This document shows, one piece after another, positions 17,887 through 26,835 of a stretch of 64,000 nucleotides of DNA. The position numbers were made by a program, and so were the translations under genes. Source of the stretch: Streptomyces chryseus (GTDB lineage Bacteria > Actinomycetota > Actinomycetes > Streptomycetales > Streptomycetaceae); assembly GCF_014650755.1 (NCBI RefSeq), contig NZ_BMVO01000026.1, positions 32,998 to 96,997 on the forward strand. Direction: 5' to 3'. The notes beneath the pieces are model-generated. The model did no database searches, was not told where the DNA came from, and was given only the letters and a program-made list of their open reading frames with translations. The number at the start of each line of letters is the position of its first letter. The first letter of the stretch is position 1.

Positions 17887-18720
17887 TCAGCCGCTCAGCA
17901 GCTGTTCCAGGACGACCGCGATGCCGTCGTGGTCGTTGGACGCCGTGATCTCGTGCGCCACGGCCTTGAGTTCGTCGTGCGCGTTCGCCATCGCCACGCC
18001 GTGCGCCGCCCAGCCGAACATCGGGATGTCGTTGGGCATGTCCCCGAAGGCGATCGTGTCGGCGGCCTTCAGCTTCAGCCGCCGCGCCGCCAGCGACAGG
18101 CCCGTCGCCTTGCTCAGGCCCAGCGGAAGCAGCTCCACCACGCCCGGACCGGCCATCACCACGTCGACCAGGTTCCCGACGGTCTGCCGCGCGACCCGGG
18201 CCAGTTCGTCGTCGTCCAGGTCCGGGTGCTGGATGTAGACCTTGTTCAGCGGCGCCGACCACAGCTCACTGGGATCCTCGAAGCCCACGTACGGCAACGG
18301 GCCCTCCTGCACCCGGTAGCCCGCGCCGACCAGCACCTCGCCGTCCAGCCCGTCACGGCTCGCCGCCAGCGCCAGCGGACCGGCCTCCGCCTCGATCTTC
18401 GACAGCGCCAGCCCGGCCAGCTGCCGGTCCAGCGTCACCGAGGTCAGCAGCCGGTGCTCACCGGCGTGGTAGACCTGCGCGCCCTGACCGCAGACCGCGA
18501 GGCCCTCGTAGCCGAGGTCGTCCAGTATGTGCCGGGTCCACGGGACGGAGCGCCCGGTGACGACGATGTGCGCCGCGCCCGCCGCCGTGGCGGCGGCGAG
18601 CGCGTCGCGCGTACGGACCGAGACCGTGCCGTCGGAGCGCAGCAGCGTCCCGTCGAGGTCTGTCGCGACGAGCTTGTACGGGAAGGGACGCGGCCCCGCG
18701 GTGCCGGTGGCGGTACTCAC
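17887..18720 (-). CDS. HAD-superfamily (Cof-type) phosphatase
   Basis: The 277-residue HAD IIB hydrolase has motif I VATDLDGTLLRSD, motif II IVVTGRS and motif IV IAFGDMPNDIPMFG. The start is a GTG at 18720 overlapping the serS stop by GTGA, so it is translationally coupled to seryl-tRNA synthetase. This pairing is conserved in Streptomyces in my recollection. A housekeeping or proofreading role on a phosphorylated metabolite is possible, and the substrate is unknown. It is a paralogue of the gene at 2477-3343. Confidence 0.9.
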   Translation of the reverse strand: MSTATGTAGPRPFPYKLVATDLDGTLLRSDGTVSVRTRDALAAATAAGAAHIVVTGRSVPWTRHILDDLGYEGLAVCGQGAQVYHAGEHRLLTSVTLDRQLAGLALSKIEAEAGPLALAASRDGLDGEVLVGAGYRVQEGPLPYVGFEDPSELWSAPLNKVYIQHPDLDDDELARVARQTVGNLVDVVMAGPGVVELLPLGLSKATGLSLAARRLKLKAADTIAFGDMPNDIPMFGWAAHGVAMANAHDELKAVAHEITASNDHDGIAVVLEQLLSG

Positions 18721-20006
18721 TTGGAGAGGGGCTCCAGCGTCTCGCGCCCACCGAGGTACGGACGCAGCATCTCGGGCACCCGCACCGAGCCGTCGGCCTG
18801 CTGGTGGTTCTCCAGGAGCGCCACGATCGTGCGCGGTACGGCGCACAGCGTGCCGTTCAGCGTCGCCAGCGGCTGCAGCACCTTCTTGCCGTCGCGGGTG
18901 TCGCGCATCCGCACGGACAGGCGGCGCGCCTGGAACCCGTCGCAGTTCGAGGCGGAGGTCAGCTCGCGGTACTTGCCCTGGGTCGGGATCCACGCCTCGC
19001 AGTCGAACTTGCGCGACGCGGACGACCCGAGGTCGCCGGTGGCCACGTCGATGACCTGGAACGGCAGCTCGAGGCCGGTCAGCCACTGCTTCTCCCAGTC
19101 CAGGAGCCGCTTGTGCTCGTTCTCCGCGTCGGCCGGGTCGACGTACGAGAACATCTCGACCTTGTCGAACTGGTGGACCCGGAAGATGCCCCGGGTGTCC
19201 TTGCCGTACGTGCCGGCCTCGCGGCGGAAGCACGGGGAGAAGCCCGCGTACCGCAGCGGCAGCTTGTCGGCGTCGATGATCTCGTCCATGTGGTACGCGG
19301 CGAGCGGTACCTCGGAGGTGCCGACGAGGTAGTAGTCGTCCTTCTCCAGGTGGTACACGTTCTCCGCGGCCTGGCCGAGGAAGCCGGTGCCCTCCATGGC
19401 GCGCGGGCGGACCAGCGCGGGGGTGAGCATCGGGATGAAGCCGGCCTCGGTGGCCTGCGCGATCGCCGCGTTGACGAGGGCCAGTTCGAGGAGCGCGCCG
19501 ACGCCGGTCAGGTAGTAGAAGCGCGAGCCCGAGACCTTGGCGCCGCGCTCGACGTCGATGGCGCCGAGCGACTCGCCGAGCTCCAGGTGGTCCTTGGGCT
19601 CGAAGCCCTCGGCGGCGAAGTCGCGGATCGTGCCGTGCGTCTCCAGGACGACGAAGTCCTCCTCGCCGCCCACGGGCACGTCCGTGTGGACGATGTTGCC
19701 GAGCTGGAGGAGGAGGGCCTTCGCGGCCTCGTCGGCCTCGTTCTGTTCGGCCTCGGCGGCCTTCACGTCGGTCTTGAGCTGCTCGGCCTTCTTGAGCAGC
19801 TCGGCGCGCTCCTCCGGCGTGGCCCTGGGGATGAGCTTGCCGAGCGACTTCTGCTCGGAGCGCAGCTCGTCGAAGCGGACGCCGGACGACCTGCGCCGTT
19901 CGTCGGCGGAGAGCAGGGCGTCGACGAGGGCGACGTCCTCTCCACGGGCGCGCTGGGAGGCGCGAACACGGTCGGGGTCCTCACGGAGCAGGCGAAGGTC
20001 AATCAC
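18717..20006 (-). CDS. serS: Seryl-tRNA synthetase
   Basis: The 429-residue class II synthetase charges tRNA-Ser; two tRNA-Ser genes lie elsewhere in the window. The N-terminal ~105 residues form the long helical arm that grips the tRNA-Ser variable loop (RPEERAELLKKAEQLKTDVK-type heptads). Motif 2 is FRREAGTYGKDTRGIFRVHQ and motif 3 is NGTLCAVPRTIVALLENHQ. The length matches the bacterial family. The 596 bp upstream carry no gene but a DnaA-box cluster. Confidence 0.97.
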   Translation of the reverse strand: MIDLRLLREDPDRVRASQRARGEDVALVDALLSADERRRSSGVRFDELRSEQKSLGKLIPRATPEERAELLKKAEQLKTDVKAAEAEQNEADEAAKALLLQLGNIVHTDVPVGGEEDFVVLETHGTIRDFAAEGFEPKDHLELGESLGAIDVERGAKVSGSRFYYLTGVGALLELALVNAAIAQATEAGFIPMLTPALVRPRAMEGTGFLGQAAENVYHLEKDDYYLVGTSEVPLAAYHMDEIIDADKLPLRYAGFSPCFRREAGTYGKDTRGIFRVHQFDKVEMFSYVDPADAENEHKRLLDWEKQWLTGLELPFQVIDVATGDLGSSASRKFDCEAWIPTQGKYRELTSASNCDGFQARRLSVRMRDTRDGKKVLQPLATLNGTLCAVPRTIVALLENHQQADGSVRVPEMLRPYLGGRETLEPLSK

Positions 20007-20220
20007 CCCACCAGGCTACCCGCGACCGCTTCCGCCGATCGACTTGATATCGCATTGCGTGGCACTTTGCCCGTATTGCCCAAATTGGGAAAAGTGGCAG
20101 ACGCCCGCCCCGGCGCCCACCGCATGCGTCAATAAAAAGGCGCTATTCCCCGAAACAGGGCACTTTCCGCTCAACCCCTTGACGCTTTTCCCTTGCGGGA
20201 GGCGGGAGTTGGCGGGTCCC

Positions 20221-20532
20221 TTGTCCACAGGCTTGGGCGGCTTCGGAGACTTATCCACAGGCTGTGCGAAAGATCTGTGGATGCCGGAAGAGATCGTTCC
20301 GAAAGGTGTGTGAAGGGCGAAGGATTCCCGGTCCAAACCCTCCCCACACACTCATTCGGGTGGGAATTGCTCGCTCTAAAGAGTTGATCAATGGAATTGG
20401 GGTGACAGGAGCCGACCTGCCGCCCTGTGGACGGAAGGGGGCCCTCTGAGCAGATTTGTCGACGATGTCGGGATGTGTTGTCGACTTGTCCCCAGGTCGA
20501 GAAGCGTGCCTGTGGACAACTTCTGTGGATAA
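20221..20532. promoter_or_regulatory. DnaA-box cluster between serS and pheA
   Basis: Four perfect boxes are present: TTGTCCACA at 20221-20229 and TTATCCACA at 20251-20259 on the plus strand, and TGTGGACAA at 20511-20519 and TGTGGATAA at 20524-20532 (minus-strand boxes). Weaker matches lie at 20276-20284, 20426-20434 and 20486-20494 (TTGTCCCCA, one mismatch). The gap (20007-20602) holds no convincing gene. In S. coelicolor, high-affinity DnaA-box clusters outside oriC, notably D78, titrate DnaA and restrain initiation. This locus is a strong candidate for the equivalent. Confidence 0.75.
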
Positions 20533-20602
20533 CGCAAATCTGCAGGTAGGACTAGCAGCAGCCCACCCGGGAGCAGCCCACCCGGCGGAAACGCTCCGGC
20601 CC

Positions 20603-21538
20603 TCAGGCCCGCCCGTCCTGGCTCCGCGCCAGCCAGTCCGCCGCCGCGACGAACTCCGCGTCCGAGGTCCCCGGCCGCAATGCCCGCACGTTCTCGACCG
20701 CCACACCCGCCCGCGGGTACGATCCGAGGAACCGCACGTTCGGGCAGATCCGCTTGAGGCCCATCAGCGCCTCGCCCACCCGCCGGTCCGCGATGTGTCC
20801 CTCGGCATCCACGGCGAAGCAGTAGTTGCCGATGCCCGCGCCCGTCGGCCTGGACTGGATCAGCATCAGGTTGACGCCGCGCACCGCGAACTCCTGCAGC
20901 AGTTCGAGCAGTGCGCCCGGGTGGTCGTCGCCCAGCCACAGGACCACCGACGTCTTGTCCGCCCCGGTCGGCGCCGCCGGCCGCGCGGGCCGCCCCACGA
21001 GCACGAAGCGGGTCTGCGCGTTCACCGCGTCGTGGATCTCGGTGACGAGCGGCACCAGGCCGTACTTCGCCGCGGCGAACTCCCCCGCGAAGGCCGCGTC
21101 GTACCGGCCCTCCTGCACCAGCCGCGCGCCGTCCGCGTTGGACGCCGCCGACTCCCACAGCGCGTCGGGCAGGTGCGTCCTCATCCAGTTGCGCACCTGC
21201 GGCTGGGCGGCGGGGTGCGCGGTGACCGTCTTGATGTCGGTCAGCTTCGTACCGGGACGCACCAGCAGGGCGAAGCTGATCGACAGCAGCACCTCGCGGT
21301 AGATCATCAGCGGTTCGCCGGAGGCCAGCTCGTCGAGCGTCGCGGTGATGCCGCCCTCGACGGAGTTCTCGATCGGTACGAGCGCGGCCGCCGCCTCCCC
21401 GCCGCGTACGGCGTCGAGGGCGGCCGGTACGGACACCATCGGGACGAGTTCCCGGGTGGCGGCTTCGGGGAGCGTGCGGAGGGCGACCTCGGTGAAGGTG
21501 CCTTCGGGGCCGAGATAGGCATAGCGCGTTGCCGACAT
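20603..21538 (-). CDS. pheA: Prephenate dehydratase
   Basis: The 311-residue monofunctional enzyme converts prephenate to phenylpyruvate in phenylalanine synthesis. The catalytic domain (~1-190) has YLGPEGTFTE, PIENSVEGGI and the TRF motif in NAQTRFVLVG. The C-terminal ACT domain (~205-280), which senses phenylalanine, has GALLELL and QSRPTG (ESRP in many homologues). No chorismate mutase domain is present, as is usual in actinobacteria. Its stop abuts the DnaA-box region. Confidence 0.96.
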   Translation of the reverse strand: MSATRYAYLGPEGTFTEVALRTLPEAATRELVPMVSVPAALDAVRGGEAAAALVPIENSVEGGITATLDELASGEPLMIYREVLLSISFALLVRPGTKLTDIKTVTAHPAAQPQVRNWMRTHLPDALWESAASNADGARLVQEGRYDAAFAGEFAAAKYGLVPLVTEIHDAVNAQTRFVLVGRPARPAAPTGADKTSVVLWLGDDHPGALLELLQEFAVRGVNLMLIQSRPTGAGIGNYCFAVDAEGHIADRRVGEALMGLKRICPNVRFLGSYPRAGVAVENVRALRPGTSDAEFVAAADWLARSQDGRA

Positions 21539-21594
21539 ACGGTCACCTTAATGCGCCGTACGAGAGGCCCGTGCGGAACGCGGCACGACCTCGC

Positions 21595-22875
21595 TCAGCC
21601 CTCCAGGAGCCGCTGCCCCACGTATTCCCCGTCCCGCGCCCCGCCGGGAACCGCGAACAGTCCGCTCGCCTCGTGCCGGACGAACGGCGAGAGCGCGTCC
21701 CCCCGGTCGAGTTTGCGCTGCACCGGCACGAAGCCGCGCAGCGGGTCCGCCTGCCAGCAGATGAAGAGCAGCCCCGCGTCCGGTGTGCCGTCCGCGCCGA
21801 TCCCGTCGTGGTACGAGAACGGCCGGCGCAGCATCGCCGCGCCACCGTTCTGTTCGGGCGCGGAGATACGGGCGTGCGCGTTCGCCGGGATGACCGGCTT
21901 GCCGTCGGGGCCCGCCTTGTCCAGGTCGAGCTCGGTGGTCTCGGTGCCGCCGGTCAGCGGCGCTCCGTCGCTCTTCCGGCGTCCGATGACCTTCTCCTGG
22001 TCGCCGCGCGCCAGTTTCTCCCAGTCGTCGAGGAGCATCCGGATGCGGCGTACGACGGCGTACGAGCCGCCCGCCATCCACTCGGGTCCCTCGGCCCCGC
22101 CGTCGGCCGGCACGAAGACGCGCCGGTCGAAGTCGCTCTCGGACGGCTTCGGGTTCCCGGTGCCGTCGATCTGTCCCATCAGGTTGCGGGTCGTCATGGG
22201 GTGCGCGGTCGCGCCCGGGGAGCGGTTGAATCCGTTCATCTGCCACCGCACCCGGGCGGCTTCCCCGGCCTCCTTCTGGATCGCGCGCAGGGCGTGGAAG
22301 GCGACCAGCGCGTCGTCGGCGCCGATCTGCACCCACAGGTCGCCGTCGCTGCGCCGGGGGTCGAGGTGGTCGGAGGAGAAGTCGGGCAGCGGGTCGAGGG
22401 CGGCGGGGCGCCGCGCGTCCAGTCCCGTACGGCCGAAGAAGGTGCGGCCGAATCCGAAGGTGACGGTCAGCGAGGAGGGCCCGGCGTCGAGGGCGACGCC
22501 CGTGTCGCCGCCGGCGTCGGCGGGGGGCCGGCCGGCCGTCATCCTGCGGGCCGCCTCCGACCAGCGCCGCAGCAGCGCGGCGGCTTCCTTGCGGCCGGCG
22601 CCGGGGGCGAGGTCGAAGGCGACGAGGTGGCCGCGGGCCTGCAGGGGTGTGGTGATGCCGGCCTGGTGGGCGCCGTGGAAGGGGACGGCGGTGGACCCGA
22701 CGGACGTCAGGGCCTTGCCGTCGGGGGCCGCCCCGGGGCCGGCGGCGGCGTACACGGTGGCTCCGCCGGTGGCGCCGAGCACGAGGCCCGCCGCCCCGGC
22801 GGCGCCCGCGGTGCCGATCAGCCGCCTCCTGGAGATGTCGCTCGCTCGGTGGTCGCTCACGGGTTTGTCGCTCAC
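21595..22875 (-). CDS. dtpA: Tat-exported DyP-type peroxidase (DtpA-like)
   Basis: The 426-residue haem peroxidase carries a twin-arginine signal (SRRRLIG, then a hydrophobic Gly/Ala stretch). The DyP motif GxxDG appears as GQIDGTGNP, and the candidate proximal haem His lies in NAHARISAPEQ. The GTG at 22875 follows the CopC-CopD stop after a 5-bp gap. In S. lividans a gene of this kind next to Sco and PCuAC chaperones, dtpA, is needed with them for maturation of the copper oxidase GlxA and for morphogenesis. The same role here is inferred from synteny. Confidence 0.9.
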   Translation of the reverse strand: MSDKPVSDHRASDISRRRLIGTAGAAGAAGLVLGATGGATVYAAAGPGAAPDGKALTSVGSTAVPFHGAHQAGITTPLQARGHLVAFDLAPGAGRKEAAALLRRWSEAARRMTAGRPPADAGGDTGVALDAGPSSLTVTFGFGRTFFGRTGLDARRPAALDPLPDFSSDHLDPRRSDGDLWVQIGADDALVAFHALRAIQKEAGEAARVRWQMNGFNRSPGATAHPMTTRNLMGQIDGTGNPKPSESDFDRRVFVPADGGAEGPEWMAGGSYAVVRRIRMLLDDWEKLARGDQEKVIGRRKSDGAPLTGGTETTELDLDKAGPDGKPVIPANAHARISAPEQNGGAAMLRRPFSYHDGIGADGTPDAGLLFICWQADPLRGFVPVQRKLDRGDALSPFVRHEASGLFAVPGGARDGEYVGQRLLEG

Positions 22876-22880
22876 GCCGG

Positions 22881-24788
22881 TCAGCCGATCTTCACGTTCT
22901 TCTTGACGGTCACTTGGTCGATGTCGGAGGTGCGCACGGTCAGCTGGATCTCCCAGGTGCCCGGCATGGGGATCTGCACCGCCTTCGCGCTCCAGTGTCC
23001 GGTGGCGATGCGGTCGGGGGCGGCGGGGAGCGGACCGATCTCCTTGGAGTTCTCGGTGAACGCGACCTTCACCTCGGGTGCGTCCATGGCGCGCCCGTTG
23101 GGCCGCTGGAGCCACACGTGGAGGGCGTTCGCGCCGGAGCGCGCGGGGTCGAGTTCGACGCGCGCGGTGCCCTTGCCGTCCTCGCCGCCGGTGTCGAAGG
23201 GGATGCGTACGTCGACGGGCTCGGCCGGGGCGGGGGCGGCGGCGCCCCTGTCGCGTCCGGCCTCCTTCTCCTCGGTGCGTCCGGGCTCGGTGCTGGTCAG
23301 CACGGTCGTGACGGCCAGCAGCACCACGGCGACCGAGGCTTCCGCGAGCACGGAGCGCCGCAGGCCGAGCCGCTGGGGGTCGGCGTCGCGTACCCGCTTC
23401 ACGCGCGCGGTCGCCACGGCCGCCTTCTGCCGGGCGAGCTGGGCGGCGCGTTCGGGGTCCGCGGGCACGGTGACGGGTTCGGGCTCCTCGGCGGTGTCCG
23501 CGCCGGCCGCTTCCTCCTGCGGCTCGTCGGCTTCGGCCGCGGCCTGTTCGGCCAGCCGGCCGGTCCAGCGGCGTGAGATCCAGGCGATGCCGACGAGGAG
23601 CGAGACCAGACCGATCTTGACGAGCAGGAGCTGCCCGTACGCCGTTCCGGTCAGCGCGGTCCAGGAACCGACCTGCCGCCAGGACTGGTAGAGGCCGGTG
23701 GCGGCCAGTACGGCGACGCTCGCGAACGCCACGCGGGAGAAGGCGCGCACGGCGCCGCGTTCGATGCCCGGCACCCGGTAGAGCGCGACGAGCAGCGCGG
23801 TGAGGCCGCCGAGCCAGGTGGCGACGGCCAGCAGGTGCAGTACGTCGACGGGCATGGCGAGGCCGGGCTGGATGCCGGTCGAGGCGTGCTCGGAGAGCGC
23901 CCAGGTGGCCGCGATCCCGGCGGCGAGGACCCCGCCGCCGAGGGTGAGGCCGAAGGTGAGGTCCTTCTTCTCCTGGGGGTCCTCCCTCTTGGCGTACGCG
24001 CCGAACAGCACGGCGACGAAGAGCGCGGCCGCGCCGAGCAGCAGCAGCCGTGAGACGAGCGCCGCGCCGGTCTTGGTCTCCAGTACGGCTTTGAGCCCGC
24101 TCAGGTCGAAGGCGTCGGCGAGCCGGCCCGACCCGGTGTACGGGGCGCGCAGCAGCAGCATCACGAGGGTGGAGGCGGTGAGGGTGATCCAGCCCTGTAC
24201 GACGAGGCGTTGCAGCGGGCGTTCGGCCGCGCCCCGGTGCCAGCAGGCCAGGACGAACGCGCCGCCGCCGACGAGCAGGATGAAGCCGGCGTACGCGGTG
24301 TAGCGGGCGATGCCGTAGAGCGCGCCGACGAGGCCGCCGCCGGCGGTGGTCTCGGGGAGGGCGACGGTGGTCTTGGAGGGGGCGCCGACGGAGAAGGTGA
24401 AGGCCCCGGATATGGGGTGGCTGTCGGCGGAGACGGCCTGCCAGGCGACGGTGTACGTGCCGTCGGGCAGTCCGGCGTGCAGGGCGACGCCGTACTGGAC
24501 GACGCCGCCGCTGCTCATGTCCTTCACTTCGCGCTTGTCGGAGCGCTTTCCGCTCGGTTCCAGGACGCGGATCGAGTCGTTCCCGAGAGCGATCTTCTCG
24601 GAGAACGTGAGGGTGACGAGCTTGGGCGCGGTGGCGACGACCGCCCCGTCCTTCGGGTTGCTTCCCGTGAGCGCCGCGTGGGCGGACGCGGGTGCGGCTC
24701 CTGCGAGCAGGGTGGCGAGGAGTGCCGTGATGACGAGCAGCAGTCTGATCACTGCGGCTGCTCCGAAGCGCGGGGCGGTTGCCGGCAT
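22881..24788 (-). CDS. CopC-CopD fusion copper transport protein (YcnJ type)
   Basis: The 635-residue protein begins with a signal peptide, then a CopC domain whose first mature residues include the copper-ligand His of SAHAALTGSNP and a second His in VSADSHPISG. A CopD membrane domain with about eight spans follows (~150-400), then a basic linker, one more span and an extracellular C-terminal domain with repeated Asp/Glu. It should bind copper outside and move it across the membrane. It lies between the PCuAC gene (10-bp gap) and dtpA (5-bp gap). Confidence 0.9.
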   Translation of the reverse strand: MPATAPRFGAAAVIRLLLVITALLATLLAGAAPASAHAALTGSNPKDGAVVATAPKLVTLTFSEKIALGNDSIRVLEPSGKRSDKREVKDMSSGGVVQYGVALHAGLPDGTYTVAWQAVSADSHPISGAFTFSVGAPSKTTVALPETTAGGGLVGALYGIARYTAYAGFILLVGGGAFVLACWHRGAAERPLQRLVVQGWITLTASTLVMLLLRAPYTGSGRLADAFDLSGLKAVLETKTGAALVSRLLLLGAAALFVAVLFGAYAKREDPQEKKDLTFGLTLGGGVLAAGIAATWALSEHASTGIQPGLAMPVDVLHLLAVATWLGGLTALLVALYRVPGIERGAVRAFSRVAFASVAVLAATGLYQSWRQVGSWTALTGTAYGQLLLVKIGLVSLLVGIAWISRRWTGRLAEQAAAEADEPQEEAAGADTAEEPEPVTVPADPERAAQLARQKAAVATARVKRVRDADPQRLGLRRSVLAEASVAVVLLAVTTVLTSTEPGRTEEKEAGRDRGAAAPAPAEPVDVRIPFDTGGEDGKGTARVELDPARSGANALHVWLQRPNGRAMDAPEVKVAFTENSKEIGPLPAAPDRIATGHWSAKAVQIPMPGTWEIQLTVRTSDIDQVTVKKNVKIG

Positions 24789-24798
24789 GGTCAGTCCC

Positions 24799-25254
24799 TC
24801 ACTGCTTGTCGGGGTTGTGGGTGGGCTCCTTCACGGGAAGCTCGGCCTTGACGGAGCCGGCCTTCTCGAAGTGCAGCTCCACGGTCACCGTGTCGCCCTG
24901 CCTGGGCTTCTTCTTCAGCTTGAGGAACATCATGTGGTTCCCGCCGCGTTCGAGGTCGAGTGCGCCGTTCGCGGGGACGTCGAAGGACGGGACTTCCCGC
25001 ATCTTCTGGTCCTCGGCCTCGTGGATCTGGACTTCGCCCGCGATGTCGCTGGTGACGGAGGTGAGCTTGTCCGGGGTGTCGCCGTCGTTCCTGACGGTGA
25101 GGAAGCCGGCGGCCATGTCGTCCATGACGGGTTCCGGCATGAACGCCCCGCTGACGCTCAGTTCGGGTGCGTCGCCGCCGGAGGAGCAGCCCGCCAGTGC
25201 GAGGGCCGTGGCGAGCGCGGTGGCCGTCGCGAGTGCGGTGCGGCGGCGGTTCAC
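24799..25254 (-). CDS. PCu(A)C copper chaperone lipoprotein (ECuC-like)
   Basis: The 151-residue protein has a lipoprotein signal (LALAGCSSGG), so it is anchored outside the membrane. The PCuAC Cu(I) ligand pattern is visible as Met in AFMPEPVM, His in QIHEAED, Met in KMREV and HMMFL near residue 110. Such proteins hand copper to Sco or to oxidases. The GTG at 25254 overlaps the Sco stop (GTGA), so the two chaperones are translationally coupled. Confidence 0.9.
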   Translation of the reverse strand: MNRRRTALATATALATALALAGCSSGGDAPELSVSGAFMPEPVMDDMAAGFLTVRNDGDTPDKLTSVTSDIAGEVQIHEAEDQKMREVPSFDVPANGALDLERGGNHMMFLKLKKKPRQGDTVTVELHFEKAGSVKAELPVKEPTHNPDKQ

Positions 25255-25913
25255 GGGTTCTCCCCCTTGATGAGTGCGGGGAGGTCCTTGGCGTAGTCGT
25301 CCGCGGTGGTGTCCTCGCTGTAGAGGACGTATCCGGCGTCGGTCCTCGGGGAGAACGCGACGACCTGGGCGCCGTGCATGGAGACGACGGTGCCGTCCTT
25401 CTCCTTCTTGGGCGGGTCGATGCCGATGCCCATCTGGCGGGCCCCGGCCTGGATGGTCGGGAAGTCGCCGGTGAGTCCGGTGAACGCGGGGTCGCCGGCG
25501 CCCTTGAGCCACTTGCCGAGCGCCTGGGGGGTGTCGCGCTCGGGGTCGGTGGTGACGAAGACGACCCGCAGCTTGTCGCGGTCGGCCTGCGGGAGCTTCT
25601 TGTACGCGATGGCGATGTTGCTCATCGTGAGCGGGCAGACGTCGGGGCAGTTGGTGTAGCCGAAGTAGATGAGCGTCGGCTTGCCCTTGGTCCGCTCACG
25701 CAGGTCGTACTTCTTGCCCTGGGTGTCGGTGAGGACGAGGTCCGGCTTCTCGAAGGGCCGGTCGAGTACGGTCGCGGCCTTGTCGGCCGGGGCGGTGGAG
25801 ACGTCCGTGACGGTCGTGGTGCCGCTGTCGGCCTTGTCGCCGCCGCAGGAGGACAGGGTGAGCGCGGCTGTGGCGGCGAGCGCCGCCACAGTCAGCGCGT
25901 GCTTCTTGCGCAT
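25251..25913 (-). CDS. sco: Sco1/SenC copper metallochaperone lipoprotein
   Basis: The 220-residue protein has a lipobox (LTLSSCGG) and a thioredoxin-like fold with the copper-binding CxxxC motif NCPDVCPLT and the distal His in VSMHGAQV. Sco proteins deliver copper to cytochrome oxidase and, in Streptomyces, to the radical copper oxidase GlxA. It heads the tight sco-ecuC-copCD-dtpA block and follows the YcnI gene by 34 bp. Confidence 0.93.
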   Translation of the reverse strand: MRKKHALTVAALAATAALTLSSCGGDKADSGTTTVTDVSTAPADKAATVLDRPFEKPDLVLTDTQGKKYDLRERTKGKPTLIYFGYTNCPDVCPLTMSNIAIAYKKLPQADRDKLRVVFVTTDPERDTPQALGKWLKGAGDPAFTGLTGDFPTIQAGARQMGIGIDPPKKEKDGTVVSMHGAQVVAFSPRTDAGYVLYSEDTTADDYAKDLPALIKGENP

Positions 25914-25947
25914 GGAGATGGGTCCCGGTGTTTCGGTGGGGGAGGCG

Positions 25948-26718
25948 TCAGGACGTGCGGCGACGGCCCGCGAGTACGCCGAAGGCCACGCCGGCGGCGC
26001 CGACGAGGATGCCGACTACGGCGAGGACGCGGGCGGTGTTGTCGCTGCCGCCGGAGCTGTCGCTGTCGGCCGCCGCCGTCTCGCTCTTGTGGCCGGCGTC
26101 GTCCTTGTGGCCGGCCTTCTCGGCGTCGTCCTTGGCGTCGCTCTTCGCCTCGCCGCCGGACGCGCCGTGGTGGTCGTCACCGGCGGGCTCGGACAGCGTG
26201 AGGACGGGGGCGGGCGCCTGCGGCTCCTCCTCGCCCTCCTTCGGCTCCTCGATCCACCGGACGACCTCGTCGTTGTCGTACGTCTGGACGGCCTTGAGGA
26301 CGAGCTGGTCGGCGTCCTCGGGCAGCTGTCCGAGGGAGAGCGGGAACTGCTGGAACTCGCCGGGGCCGATCTTGCCGCCGGTCCAGGTGACCTTGGAGAC
26401 GGCTTCGTCGATCTCCTTGCCGTGGACCTTGAGCGGCTTGTCGAGCTTCGTCTTGGTGACGGCGGTCTTCCAGCCGGGGACGGGCTGCGGCATCACGGAG
26501 GACAGCGGGTGGTCGGTGGGGAAGGAGACTTCGAGCTTGACGGTCGAGGCGTTGTCCCGCTCGTTGGGCACCTTGACGTTGACGGTGGCGAAGCCGCCCT
26601 TCTCGGCGGGCCCGACGGGCTGCACGCCGACGTGCGCGAGGGCCGTTCCCGCGCACAGGAGGACGGCGGAAGCGGCGGCGCCGGCGACGGAGACGACAGA
26701 CATACGGGTGACGTTCAT
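25948..26718 (-). CDS. YcnI family copper-binding protein (DUF1775)
   Basis: The 256-residue protein has a signal peptide ending TALAHVGVQPV, which would put the copper-ligand His at the mature N-terminus. A DUF1775 domain (~30-180) follows with a Trp in PVPGWKTAV, then a Ser/Asp/His linker and a C-terminal span plus basic tail (GRRRTS). YcnI proteins bind Cu(II) outside the cell. ATG 26718 is chosen because 33 residues possible upstream are not signal-like. It is probably co-transcribed with sco. Confidence 0.88.
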   Translation of the reverse strand: MNVTRMSVVSVAGAAASAVLLCAGTALAHVGVQPVGPAEKGGFATVNVKVPNERDNASTVKLEVSFPTDHPLSSVMPQPVPGWKTAVTKTKLDKPLKVHGKEIDEAVSKVTWTGGKIGPGEFQQFPLSLGQLPEDADQLVLKAVQTYDNDEVVRWIEEPKEGEEEPQAPAPVLTLSEPAGDDHHGASGGEAKSDAKDDAEKAGHKDDAGHKSETAAADSDSSGGSDNTARVLAVVGILVGAAGVAFGVLAGRRRTS

Positions 26719-26755
26719 GCGGGGAGCACTCCACGGAGCAGAGGTGAATGACGCG

Positions 26756-26777
26756 CCGGTGCGCGGGTGCGCACCGG
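26756..26777 (-). terminator. Hairpin between the membrane-protein gene and the YcnI gene
   Basis: CCGGTGCGC (26756-26764) and GCGCACCGG (26769-26777) pair perfectly over a 4-base loop, 59 bp after the stop at 26836. It could end or attenuate transcription before the copper operon. Confidence 0.4.
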
Positions 26778-26835
26778 TTTCGCGGCGCCGCTCCCGTGGG
26801 TCGGGCGTGGGTTTCACGCCGGGGAGTGCGCCGCG

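Noticed and set aside
18804..20135. 443-codon plus frame opposite serS
   Set aside because: It is a shadow of serS with repetitive Leu/Gly/Val composition.
20007..20602. Short frames in the serS-pheA gap
   Set aside because: They have no ribosome site or motif, and the DnaA-box pattern explains the region better.
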